Below are positions 55,503 through 64,000 of a DNA stretch of 64,000 bases, piece by piece. Under the pieces are notes generated by a model that saw only the letters and a program-made list of their open reading frames with translations, was not told the origin of the DNA and ran no database searches. How positions within the stretch are numbered: position 1 is the stretch's first letter; each line of letters starts with the position of its first letter. A program made the translations under genes and the position numbers. Location: contig NZ_CP072389.1 in assembly GCF_018127785.1 (NCBI RefSeq), positions 1,302,001-1,366,000 of the forward strand, written 5' to 3'. Source of the stretch: Prevotella scopos JCM 17725 (GTDB lineage: Bacteria > Bacteroidota > Bacteroidia > Bacteroidales > Bacteroidaceae).

Positions 55503-56164
55503 AATAATTATTTTCTTGAAACCTATAACTCCTCGATGTCAACATCAAATATTAGTCTTGTTTCAATTAGGTTTTGAGTGAAGGCTGCACCTTATCAGTT
55601 CTACATCTTGATATCGTTTTCTCAGCTTTCCCGAGTCTGAGCGAAAACCACTTTTTTGTCTTGTGATTCTCTACCCTGCACGTTTTTTAATACTTGTATT
55701 AATGCTATATGATGATTCTCAAAATGAAAACAGCCATTATACCTGCAAAGGTAGCGTTTTTAATGGAGATAACGGAAGAACACATCGTTTTTTGTGTGGA
55801 CATTTCAAGTTGACAAGTGGACAAGTTAGACGGGTGAACAAGTTGCTTGTTGAGAGGGTAATTTAAGACAGAGTAACAAAAGAACGGCTTTAATTCATAA
55901 TTCATATTTCACAATTCATAATTATGATATGCTCAGTTTGCTATGTTTTTTCCGACAAACAACGGGTCTATAACGCATTGTATGGATTGTGTGTTGATAT
56001 TCCACATGTTTGGTGGATGCTTGGCGGACAAGACTATGAAACGGAGCAACAGAAAGTCAATCAGATAGTTTCCACACTATACATATAATGTATTTTTTAT
56101 TTCCTAATCAACGCGTATTTACGCAAAAAAAAACGAATAGAATCTTGATGTTGTGAGAAAATAA
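55503..56164. other. Gene-free stretch with a copy of the composite element
   Basis: 55802-55945 is a third copy of the composite repeat (octamers, AACAAGTTGCTTGT, TAATTTAAGACAGAGTAACA, TTTAATTCATAATT, ATTATGATATGCTCAGTTTG). After it a degenerate frame ends at 56088 but its start lies in the repeat. No reliable gene. Confidence 0.6.
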
Positions 56165-56620
56165 CCATGTCTTTGTAGGCGCAAATACATTGATACTCCA
56201 GCAAAATACTATTTTGAAGACTTAGGATTACGCAATGTTCGATTGAATTTCCGTCAGACAGAACACACACACTTGATGGAGAATCTTATATACAATGAGT
56301 TGCGAATGCGTGGCTATTCTGTGGATGTAGGACAGGTTATCCAAAATACGAAGAACGAAAAAGGAATAAGTGAACGCAAGCAACTTGAAGTGGATTTCGT
56401 ATGCAATAGGGGGCAGGACAGAATCTATATCCAGTCAGCTTACGCTTTGCTATTTGAAGAAAAAACGGAACAAGAACTAAGATCGCTAAAACAGATTAAA
56501 GATAGTTTTCTAAAAGTTGTCATCGTAGGAGGTATGCAGCCCACTTTCCGCAATGATGATGGTATACTCATTCTGAACATTTTTGATTTCCTGCTGAATA
56601 GAGGTGGACAGAATCTGTGA
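56165..56620 (+). pseudogene. C-terminal remnant of an AAA_14/DUF4143 ATPase
   Basis: About 150 codons encode the DUF4143 half of an AAA_14-type ATPase: KYYFEDLGLRNVRLNFRQTE, MENLIYNELRMRGYSVDVGQ, ERKQLEVDFVCNRGQDRIYI, LKVVIVGG. The N-terminal P-loop half is missing and a stop at 56162 closes the frame upstream. It is a decayed fragment between two defence loci. Confidence 0.8.
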
Positions 56621-56623
56621 CCC

Positions 56624-56725
56624 TCAAAAGAGGGCTTCGATATTGTCATTGGGAATCCACCGTATATTGAAGCGATGCCCAAACCAAGCACGAATACCCG
56701 CAATCGCAAGCCCGTGCGAAAATGA
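56624..56725 (+). pseudogene. Fragment of an NPPY-type DNA adenine methyltransferase
   Basis: About 33 codons, including KEGFDIVIGNPPYIEA, motif IV of Eco57I/type I-like N6-adenine methyltransferases. It is cut on both sides and follows the DUF4143 remnant directly. It shows that a further restriction-modification gene once stood here. Confidence 0.7.
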
Positions 56726-56831
56726 TTGTACCTACCGATACTATCAAGCCCACAGGATACACATCCCCTCCTCGGGCATACAGACGATGGACAGGCAAGT
56801 TGCATGTTGACTGAGTGACATAAGAACGAGT

Positions 56832-58931
56832 TTATGTCTCGTACAATTTCATGGTCTGCTCTAAAGAGATTAGTTCACCAGGTTGCATCTTCGTGCGATA
56901 GATTTGCACACGTGAAGCACCGAGGGCGTGATAGTCGCCTAAGCGTAGTCTAAGAACTGGAACGCCATCCTTAACATCAATACTCATGCGGTTAACGTCA
57001 TAATAGCCATCAATGCAACCACCAACCATCGGCAAGAGATACGTGATACCTAAGAGGTTGATATTGGGGACACGCTCCATTATATAGGTCTTACCCGCAT
57101 GGTTTTCAAAGACTTTATAGTTGCTATCCCCTTTACGAACCAGACAGGTGAGCACATTCTTCTCTGTAACGTTAGCTGGTAACAGGCGTAATATTGCATC
57201 ATCCGTCTTTGGCAACACCTGTTGTGGGTCATGCCCCAAAGGACATGGCTCTACAAAGAAATACGCTTCCAGTTGTTCAAGCAACAACTTGTTTTCCTGC
57301 TGACACTTCTCATCATTGTCAAGTGCCAGAGAGTAGATATCATCATATTGTTGGAAAGGCATATAAACCTTACCTAATAGTTGCTGGAAATGCGTTTCGA
57401 GGTATTCCTTATCATCGACACCTGGCTTAGCACGCATAGCATAGAAGGCATACTTCTCGGTCAAAGCCGCTTGTATCTTCTCTCTGAAGAGTTCACGCAC
57501 CTTCTCCTTCCATTGTGCCTTTTGAAACTTATTCTCCCGCGCATAAAGCGAAACAACGTATAAGAAGTTTACATCATAGTGATAAACCAACAGCGTGTCA
57601 CGATCAAAAAGTCTATTCGTAAAATGACGAGAGAGGAAGGTGTTTTCCTTACGGTCCGATGCCGAAATATTATCTGCATACGACAGCTTTTCGTCCATCT
57701 TGGCACTGATAAAGAAGTTCGGGACAACATTATATCCTTCTGTTCGGTCGTCCCTGTATTTCGGATGAGTTTTCTGTAATTCTTTATTCTCCTTACTTTC
57801 ATCTAAAAAGAGGTTCAGATTCCACTGTATCACGTTACGGGCATAAGTGAACTGCTTATAGACCGACTCTGCAGAAACCTGATTACCAATCTTATAATAC
57901 TTACTGTCGCCGATATAATAAATCGGCTTATCTTCCTCGTTGTTCGTAAGATTGCGGTAACTGTAAATATGGTCTACCCGCTTACCATCGTCTTGCTCCT
58001 TCAGTCCTCGTGGCGGTTCCTTATCGCCTATCAGCTCGTCGATGATAGCTTCAAAGACAATATTGAAGTTCTTTACCAACAGGTATTCTCGCTGTTCTGC
58101 CACAATATGAATCTGATGTGCCTTATCAAAGAAGGCATAGCACAACTCCCACAGACGCAGCTGTATGTCAGAGAAGTAACGATACTTTATCTGTTGCAAA
58201 CGACGCTTACCATAACCCTTCAAATAATGTTCAAACTTTCGTCCTTTTATCAATTCAAAGCCCAACGAGATATCAACTGGGAAACCGTATGTCTCACTGA
58301 TATGATTGAGGATTGAGAAGTAGATAATAATCAACTCCTCATCGGTATTTATCTGTCGCTTCTTATTCACTGGATTGAGATAGACTGGTCTGCCGTCTTG
58401 CACCCATGCCGCAGAACGTGAGATGGTGCGTGTCCAGTTTATCTTATTATAGCCTGAATGGAGGTTGCGAAGTATGGTCGTGAAGAAACTATGTTGCTCC
58501 TTGTTAAACCGTAAGAGTGAAAGCAAGATGTCAAGGAAGGTGTTACTCAACATTCGTTTGCCCTTCCCCATCTCAGCTATCTGCCGACGATAAACAATGT
58601 CATTCTTAGGATTACTCTTATTGAACACCTCAATAGCACGATATATCCATACAGCAAACTCATAGATAAAGCTACGCTCTTCTGACAATAGTTCCGTGCA
58701 GTTGTCAAGGTCGATGATGTCATGCGGATCTAATCGAGAGAATACTTTGTTCTCCTCATTGACCAATACCTTAGGAAGAATAAAGACACAATCTCTTAGC
58801 TGTGGGTGATAATAGTAGCCTACATAACCCACACTTATCTCGCCCTCCACATTCTCCAGCGGACTCAGCTCGTGCAACACATCACGCACCGCACTGGCTC
58901 GATAGCAATATCCTTCTATGATGACTCTCAC
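56832..58931 (-). CDS. LlaJI/McrC-like restriction endonuclease subunit (R2)
   Basis: A 699-residue protein of the LlaJI R2/McrC-like type. The catalytic region (~315-355) shows RVDHIYSY...KPIYYIGDSKYYK, a PD-(D/E)XK core with GDSK. The N-terminus (VRDVLHELSPLENVEGEISVGYVGYYY) should contact the motor. It cleaves DNA when brought in by the McrB-like partner encoded just upstream, overlapping by 4 bp. Last gene of the five-gene operon. Confidence 0.85.
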   Translation of the reverse strand: MRVIIEGYCYRASAVRDVLHELSPLENVEGEISVGYVGYYYHPQLRDCVFILPKVLVNEENKVFSRLDPHDIIDLDNCTELLSEERSFIYEFAVWIYRAIEVFNKSNPKNDIVYRRQIAEMGKGKRMLSNTFLDILLSLLRFNKEQHSFFTTILRNLHSGYNKINWTRTISRSAAWVQDGRPVYLNPVNKKRQINTDEELIIIYFSILNHISETYGFPVDISLGFELIKGRKFEHYLKGYGKRRLQQIKYRYFSDIQLRLWELCYAFFDKAHQIHIVAEQREYLLVKNFNIVFEAIIDELIGDKEPPRGLKEQDDGKRVDHIYSYRNLTNNEEDKPIYYIGDSKYYKIGNQVSAESVYKQFTYARNVIQWNLNLFLDESKENKELQKTHPKYRDDRTEGYNVVPNFFISAKMDEKLSYADNISASDRKENTFLSRHFTNRLFDRDTLLVYHYDVNFLYVVSLYARENKFQKAQWKEKVRELFREKIQAALTEKYAFYAMRAKPGVDDKEYLETHFQQLLGKVYMPFQQYDDIYSLALDNDEKCQQENKLLLEQLEAYFFVEPCPLGHDPQQVLPKTDDAILRLLPANVTEKNVLTCLVRKGDSNYKVFENHAGKTYIMERVPNINLLGITYLLPMVGGCIDGYYDVNRMSIDVKDGVPVLRLRLGDYHALGASRVQIYRTKMQPGELISLEQTMKLYET

Positions 58932-60541
58932 GCCTCGTTGTCCTCTGCTGTTATTTCCTCTGCTGTTACGTCCGCAGCATCAACCGTCTTTAGCTTCAAA
59001 TTGGTTAAGAATCGTGCGATAAGAGGCTCATTAACATCCTTTCCACCTTCGGTTTCATAGAACATCGGGTACTTCATCTCCTTACCTTCTTCCGTCTGGA
59101 ACTCGTCATCGCTGAAGCCATAATCCTTAAACACATCGTTCCAAAGATAGAACAATACCTTACCCACAAAGGTCTTTGCTGTAATCGTGTGCCCATCGGC
59201 TGGCTTAACAAAGAAATAGCCAAGTTTCTTGTCTTCGCTGTCGGTGATACTGCCTATCTTCTCATTCACTGTATTCAAGAACTCCCACCAGTCCCATTCC
59301 TGTCCATCAGCTGCAATAACCCAGCCTTTTGCTTCATTACGAATAGGTACATACTCCCACTCCCAACGACGCTTAAACGCACTATCGATAGGGAACAAAC
59401 TCTGGTCGCTGGTGTTCATCGTGGCAAGGATATAGAGGTTTGATGGTAAACAAAGCTCACCATTCTTGATACCTTCACTCTCACTTCCCAACGCTGTTTC
59501 TAAGTATGTTCTTATATCTGTGTCTGCCTTAATACTATAATCCGACTTCCCATCATCACCTCTATCCAAGAGTTGGAACAAGTCGCCAAATATCTGAGCA
59601 CAATTACCTCTGTTTATCTCCTCAATAATAAGATAAACATTCTCATCTGTTTGATAAGCACGCACATAGGCATTTAGAAAGGCTTGCGGAATAAAATTAT
59701 AAGCAATGCGCTTTTCTTCAACCTGCGTTCCCGTACTACTTTCATAACGTGGTACAACCTCCATCGTTGGCTTATACGCACCTACAAAAGTAGAGTAATC
59801 ACTGTCAGGATGAAAGGTTGTGCGGAAAATATTATCTTTTGACACATTATTCCTTTCCAAAGCCCTCTTTATACTGCATGATTTACCTGTGCCAGGTGCA
59901 CCATAGAAGATTTGCTGGAGAGGGAGATTTGATAATGTTTGTGTTGTTTCTAAGACATCTAAATTGTTTTCATTGTCATTGTCATCGTAATACGCTTCTG
60001 TCGTATTAACAACAGTTATATCAAAAATATTATCATTTGATTTCTTAATATGAATAGATGAATACCCTCCTGCAAGATAATTCCTTATAGTAAACTTGGT
60101 TCTTTGTAATTTCCCTTCTATATCAAAATAAGAATACTCTTCCAAAAGACCATTAAAATAAAAACGGTTGTCTATTTCTCCATTCTTTTTAGGAACATCC
60201 TTACGTGCATTCCACTTTTGGATCTTAAAATTTACTGGATTGCCAGCTTCCATGAAGAAACCATCCAACATATTCAATTGTTCTCGAATAAAACGCGCAG
60301 AATAATAAACTACTTTATGTACCGCAGAATTATCATACTTTCGTGGAAGAATAGATGCTATAAATAGAATTGCTTGTGATAGATTTTCTTTGCTAAATCT
60401 AACAGTAACTTGTTCACCAACATCCTTAAACATTTCATAATGTTCGTTATCCAAAAACAAATCAGTATTTTTAGCATCACCTGCATGCGTATTCCGATAG
60501 CTTGCATTTGTATCATTTATGTGCTTTACAATTTCGTTCAT
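58928..60541 (-). CDS. McrB-like AAA+ GTPase, LlaJI-type R1 subunit
   Basis: A 537-residue protein. The N-terminal ~200 residues (DNA- or partner-binding, no clear family) are followed by an McrB-type AAA+ domain with Walker A GAPGTGKS (214-221), FHPDSDYSTFVGAYKP, Walker B LIIEEINRGN (Glu307/308) and the McrB signature ATMNTSDQSLFPIDSAFKRRW. It should form hexamers that translocate DNA and activate the LlaJI-like nuclease. It starts 2 bp after the preceding gene. Confidence 0.92.
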   Translation of the reverse strand: MNEIVKHINDTNASYRNTHAGDAKNTDLFLDNEHYEMFKDVGEQVTVRFSKENLSQAILFIASILPRKYDNSAVHKVVYYSARFIREQLNMLDGFFMEAGNPVNFKIQKWNARKDVPKKNGEIDNRFYFNGLLEEYSYFDIEGKLQRTKFTIRNYLAGGYSSIHIKKSNDNIFDITVVNTTEAYYDDNDNENNLDVLETTQTLSNLPLQQIFYGAPGTGKSCSIKRALERNNVSKDNIFRTTFHPDSDYSTFVGAYKPTMEVVPRYESSTGTQVEEKRIAYNFIPQAFLNAYVRAYQTDENVYLIIEEINRGNCAQIFGDLFQLLDRGDDGKSDYSIKADTDIRTYLETALGSESEGIKNGELCLPSNLYILATMNTSDQSLFPIDSAFKRRWEWEYVPIRNEAKGWVIAADGQEWDWWEFLNTVNEKIGSITDSEDKKLGYFFVKPADGHTITAKTFVGKVLFYLWNDVFKDYGFSDDEFQTEEGKEMKYPMFYETEGGKDVNEPLIARFLTNLKLKTVDAADVTAEEITAEDNEA

Positions 60542-60543
60542 AG

Positions 60544-61596
60544 TTAACCTAACTTAATAGCTGATTGTATATCATTAAAACAATTCTCTGGAAGTATTCC
60601 TAATTTTAAGGATTGTAACATAGCCTTTTGCACATTTACCTCATTCATAAAATTAGTAATATTAGAATTCATTGTTGATATGTAAGGATTACATTGATAG
60701 CATTTCTTTAGCCAAATATCATTTTCTTCCTTCATCCCATAAACTCTAAAAACACAATAATCTACATCTTTCTTGCTGGCAAAGGATATCTCTTGATTAC
60801 TAAAATAAATGTACTGATTAAAGTCGTAAAGTGTTGACTTTACATCTACGTAATTCTTATTATCAATAATAAAGTCATAAGGAGCACCAGACTCCATAGA
60901 CTTATTAAGCCAATCAAATGATTGAATATTATTAGCCTGTTTTTGCTTTTCAAGATACTCTGCAATGAGTTCCTCTCCACGTTTACCAACACTACGAAAC
61001 ATTGCTTCAGCTCGCTCAATGTCGACTTTCTTGAATAACTTACTTTTATCTCCAATCTGGCTTGCTACTTCTATACCCTTTTGAACAGATATACTAACAT
61101 TATTAATCTTTTGGGTCAATATCTCAATAGCTTTATCGTAATATGAGTCTTCCTCCCCATAAACACGATTCTCGTAAGGTAAAACTTCTCTAATAACATT
61201 GTAATCCTCAGAATCACTTCTAATAAGCCAGAAAGTAAGTTCTTCACTTTCCAGTCCAGACCAGATTAAATACCACTTTGATTTAGGACTTACCTTTGCA
61301 AATTCGCGAATCTTAGCAACAATAGAGTTATTGGAATCAGAACCAATTTTTATTTTAGGACTTCTAAATGACCCATCTGGATTCTGAATTCTATCAAAAC
61401 TACAATCTAAGACCTCACAATAGTCATTATATATGAGTATACCTGATTTTACAACATCAGAATTTTGAAGGAATGTAAAAACACCTTCATAAAGACCTAT
61501 ATGGGTCTGATGGCTTGTTGAAAGTCCTAAATCAGCCTCAGTTAGTTTCTTAAATCCAAGTCTCTTTTCTTTATTGAACTTAAAGAATATAAACAT
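60544..61596 (-). CDS. DUF3883/Mrr-like nuclease-domain protein
   Basis: A 350-residue protein. The C-terminal third (~205-290) reads VGKRGEELIAEYLEKQ, then PYDFIIDNKNYVDVKST: a DUF3883-type restriction-endonuclease-like fold with Asp and DxK. The N-terminal ~190 residues are not recognised. It is an added gene compared with the four-gene LlaJI system and lies between the second methyltransferase (2 bp) and the McrB-like gene (2 bp). It could be a second nuclease or a sensor of modified DNA. Confidence 0.7.
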   Translation of the reverse strand: MFIFFKFNKEKRLGFKKLTEADLGLSTSHQTHIGLYEGVFTFLQNSDVVKSGILIYNDYCEVLDCSFDRIQNPDGSFRSPKIKIGSDSNNSIVAKIREFAKVSPKSKWYLIWSGLESEELTFWLIRSDSEDYNVIREVLPYENRVYGEEDSYYDKAIEILTQKINNVSISVQKGIEVASQIGDKSKLFKKVDIERAEAMFRSVGKRGEELIAEYLEKQKQANNIQSFDWLNKSMESGAPYDFIIDNKNYVDVKSTLYDFNQYIYFSNQEISFASKKDVDYCVFRVYGMKEENDIWLKKCYQCNPYISTMNSNITNFMNEVNVQKAMLQSLKLGILPENCFNDIQSAIKLG

Positions 61597-61598
61597 AT

Positions 61599-62672
61599 TT
61601 ATTCAAATAATAAATGGTTTGTAATTAGGTAATATAAAACTGCATAAATAGTATTTACGCTCACAGCATTGCCTGCTTGCTTATAAAGAGCCCCATTTGA
61701 AACATTTCGACTCTGCGCTTTCGTAGCAAATTCTGCAGGGAAACCTTGAAGCATAAAAGCTTCTTGAGGAGTAAGCTTACGAATCTGTAATTGAGCTAAT
61801 TGTTCTTTGGTATAATCAAACACATGATTTATAGCTCCATTAGATTCTATAAAGTCTTGACTATAATAATTATCTTGACATGCTCTGTGCATCTTGTGCA
61901 TCGATGCTGTAAGTGTTCTTGCTATCAATTGGTTAATATCAGATTTTGATTTAAAATTAGCAGAACCGTCAGCTAAAATTGTCGGTTTAATCCTTTCTGA
62001 GAGATAATACTTCCTATCTACATTCTTTTCCAGAATTTCTAATGTATTTTCATAATGAGATACACTTAGCTTAAGATAGTTTTGATCAAATAGTTCTTTT
62101 ACATGTTGTGAAGTAAATCTCTCAGCAAAATTGTTAGGGACATCTTCTAATGTTGCAAATATCAAAACACGACTTCTCTTTTGGGGTAAATGGAAATCAA
62201 TAGTATTAAATACATGAGAGAACACATGATATCCTTCTTTTTCCAATTCCTCCTGAATTCTTGCATAGGTTTTTCCTCTATCATGACGGAATAGATTCTT
62301 TACATTTTCCAAAAGGACGTATCGGGGATGTTTTACTTCTATAATATCCATTATTCTAAAAAACATCTGACCTCTAACTTCATTAAATCCTGTTTGTTCC
62401 CCCATAACACTAAAGGTCTGACATGGAAATCCTCCTGTAAGTAAATCAAAATCTGGAAGTTTCCTAATATTGTCTTTATTTGATGTGAATTTAACAATAT
62501 CCCCCATATCAATCTCATTTTCTACATTAAAATTTGCTTGATAGGTTTCCTTAGCCTTTGTATCTATTTCGGAATAACCAACACAATTAAAGCTCATTAT
62601 TCCATCATTTGTTAGTAAATCAAGAGCACGACGAAATCCACCAATGCCAGAAAACAATTCTAAGTGTGTCAT
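61599..62672 (-). CDS. DNA cytosine-5 methyltransferase, second of pair
   Basis: A 357-residue m5C methyltransferase: motif I LELFSGIGGF, motif IV GGFPCQTFS (catalytic Cys84), motif VI LLENVKNL (122-124), motif VIII QKRSRVLIF, and motif X GNAVSVNTIYAVLYYL. With its neighbour it would methylate both strands of an asymmetric site, as the two LlaJI methyltransferases do for GACGC. Confidence 0.95.
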   Translation of the reverse strand: MTHLELFSGIGGFRRALDLLTNDGIMSFNCVGYSEIDTKAKETYQANFNVENEIDMGDIVKFTSNKDNIRKLPDFDLLTGGFPCQTFSVMGEQTGFNEVRGQMFFRIMDIIEVKHPRYVLLENVKNLFRHDRGKTYARIQEELEKEGYHVFSHVFNTIDFHLPQKRSRVLIFATLEDVPNNFAERFTSQHVKELFDQNYLKLSVSHYENTLEILEKNVDRKYYLSERIKPTILADGSANFKSKSDINQLIARTLTASMHKMHRACQDNYYSQDFIESNGAINHVFDYTKEQLAQLQIRKLTPQEAFMLQGFPAEFATKAQSRNVSNGALYKQAGNAVSVNTIYAVLYYLITNHLLFE

Positions 62673-62673
62673 T

Positions 62674-63816
62674 TTATACCCTATCTATGAATTTCATTAA
62701 TCCATCACCAATAGCTTTGGCAAGTTTCACTGGAACAGCATTACCAACTTGAGCATACCACATATTCTGAGCCCCTGTTATAATATAATCATCAGGGAAT
62801 GTCTGGATACGTGCTGCCTCACGCGGACTAAGTCCACGAGCTTCCCAAGGATGAATATACATATTACAATCATACTTCATGTGAGAAGTTATTGTCTTAC
62901 AAATTTGTGTTTCATCTAATTTAAAATATTTATCTTTGAAGATGCCATTTCGACTTTTGTATGGCATAATATCTTCAATAGAAGGATGCAAAGAGTTTGC
63001 CCCTTGCGGTAATCGCTTATAAATCTCAAGATCTCTGGGATTATTATATCTATTCTTATGATTGTAAAGCTTATATATCTTTTTATTCCCATTAATAAAA
63101 CGATAAAAAGCTGTATTAGGATATATAAAGTCTCTTTCCGTAAACCCAGATTCTTCATTCTCAACATCTTTAGCGCCTTTCACTTTCTTAGCTCCAAGAT
63201 GTGGAAGTCCCTGCAAAGCATCTCTCAACACAAACGGTTTACATTTATATTTATTAATAGTATCAAATATCTCAGATGGAGTAATGCCCACCCTATTACC
63301 TATCATTATAAAGCGTTCCCTATTCTGCGGAACTCCAAAATCTTGCGCCTTAAGAAGTCTATAATCAAATAAATAGTCATCTCCAAGATAATCTTTGAAA
63401 TTTTGTTTAATTTCATCGATTTTATTTGACATTCCTTTTACATTTTCCATTACGAAAAATTGAGGGCGTACGTTCTTCAAAAAATAGAGATAAGCTTTAT
63501 ATAACTGATTTCTTGGATCATCTAAGATTCTTTGACGATTAGCCATGGAAAAGCCTTGACAAGGAGGTCCTCCACAAACCAAGGTTATATTACTTAGATA
63601 ATTTTGGTAATCATCAATATGCTTATTTAGCTCATTTATATCACCTATAAAATAATGGTCATCACCAAGATTATGATTCTTCTTATATGTGTTACAAAAT
63701 GTTTCAACTAATTCATTTACAAACCATGGTGTAAATCCAGCTTGCTCCATACCAAGACTTAATCCGCCACAGCCTGCAAATAAGTCAACAAATTTATATG
63801 TTTTCTTCCTCACCAT
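62674..63816 (-). CDS. DNA cytosine-5 methyltransferase, first of pair
   Basis: A 380-residue m5C methyltransferase: VDLFAGCGGLSLGMEQAGF, GGPPCQGFSMANRQ (Cys86), FVMENVKGM (124-126), QNRERFIMIGNRVG, and QVGNAVPVKLAKAIGDG. Its ATG overlaps the stop of a small upstream frame (TAATG), implying coupling. One bp separates it from the second methyltransferase. Confidence 0.95.
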   Translation of the reverse strand: MVRKKTYKFVDLFAGCGGLSLGMEQAGFTPWFVNELVETFCNTYKKNHNLGDDHYFIGDINELNKHIDDYQNYLSNITLVCGGPPCQGFSMANRQRILDDPRNQLYKAYLYFLKNVRPQFFVMENVKGMSNKIDEIKQNFKDYLGDDYLFDYRLLKAQDFGVPQNRERFIMIGNRVGITPSEIFDTINKYKCKPFVLRDALQGLPHLGAKKVKGAKDVENEESGFTERDFIYPNTAFYRFINGNKKIYKLYNHKNRYNNPRDLEIYKRLPQGANSLHPSIEDIMPYKSRNGIFKDKYFKLDETQICKTITSHMKYDCNMYIHPWEARGLSPREAARIQTFPDDYIITGAQNMWYAQVGNAVPVKLAKAIGDGLMKFIDRV

Positions 63817-63926
63817 TAATAATCCAACTTATTCAAGATAATGTGACCAAGTCTTTCAGTGTTATATCCGAAATCTCGGCAATAGTTATGAGCAATATAA
63901 CTAAGTATTTCTATGTATTTTGTCAT
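63816..63926 (-). CDS. Small protein coupled to the methyltransferase
   Basis: A 36-codon frame, MTKYIEILSYIAHNYCRDFG to HIILNKLDY, ends in TAATG with the methyltransferase start. The sequence looks protein-like (amphipathic helices), and the frame stays open ~12 codons further upstream before a stop. It could be a leader peptide or small controller. I do not recognise it. Confidence 0.45.
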   Translation of the reverse strand: MTKYIEILSYIAHNYCRDFGYNTERLGHIILNKLDY

Positions 63927-64000
63927 TGATTTCAAGAGCCTTATTCTATTACCATCTACCGCAGTGATTGTTGGTTATAGCCTTCTCCTCGTTTAGTACA

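Noticed and set aside
55924..56088. A 54-codon frame ending VNQIVSTLYI
   Set aside because: Its ATG and first codons lie inside the composite repeat and no family is recognised. It may be a decayed gene tail but cannot be supported.

Overview
The window looks like a chromosomal segment of a Prevotella-type member of the Bacteroidota. The signs are SusC/SusD pairs, TAnnTTTG-type -7 promoter boxes, a C10 (interpain/streptopain-like) protease with a type IX secretion C-terminal domain, an ECF sigma/anti-sigma operon, and the HU / 'smalltalk' / M15 peptidase gene trio typical of this group. No rRNA or tRNA gene was seen. The species assignment is inference.

Layout. 1-214: trailer end of a CRISPR array whose leader and cas genes lie outside the window. 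460-5739: a YiiX-like hydrolase and a large exported GH2 beta-galactosidase. 6387-16847: a six-gene operon (CbiK/FetB-like exported chelatase, SusC, SusD, lipoprotein, M16 metalloprotease, ChaN-like protein) that reads as a haem/iron or metallo-tetrapyrrole acquisition system and ends at a very strong terminator. 17177-18241: a broken histidine acid phosphatase. 18523-23725: a virulence-like pair, a cholesterol-dependent-cytolysin-like lipoprotein behind a long structured leader with its own terminator, followed by the C10 protease. 24098-28984: a surface-glycan cluster (flippase, three glycosyltransferases) with an orphan HigA-type antitoxin inside it. 29098-32729: a GHL10 glycosidase-like protein and an ECF sigma operon. 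33270-35196: smalltalk, HU and M15 genes beside an array of degenerate 22-bp iteron-like repeats.

35785-64000 is a dense defence island. It holds: a STAND-type NTPase and a TIR effector that share a ~20-residue amyloid-like motif (N-terminal in the NTPase, C-terminal in the TIR protein); an intact IS256-family element with an 8-bp target duplication; a type III restriction-modification operon (mod, rhuM, res); an ATPase plus PD-(D/E)XK-like nuclease pair flanked by a ~230-bp direct repeat of the mod 5' end; a DUF4391 protein with a PLD/SNF2-type helicase; remnants of a DUF4143 ATPase and an NPPY adenine methyltransferase; and a tightly packed LlaJI-like operon (two m5C methyltransferases, an extra DUF3883/Mrr-like nuclease, an McrB-like motor, and a LlaJI/McrC-like nuclease).

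Intergenic DNA carries several repeat families: a ~200-bp composite element bounded by TGACRAGT octamers, REP-like GC-rich hairpins, a GCAC-hairpin repeat present twice, and a 15-bp minisatellite upstream of mod and of its broken copy. The strongest candidates for an undescribed system are the TIR/STAND amyloid-motif pair, the ATPase/nuclease cargo inside the type III locus, and the attenuated cytolysin/C10 protease unit.
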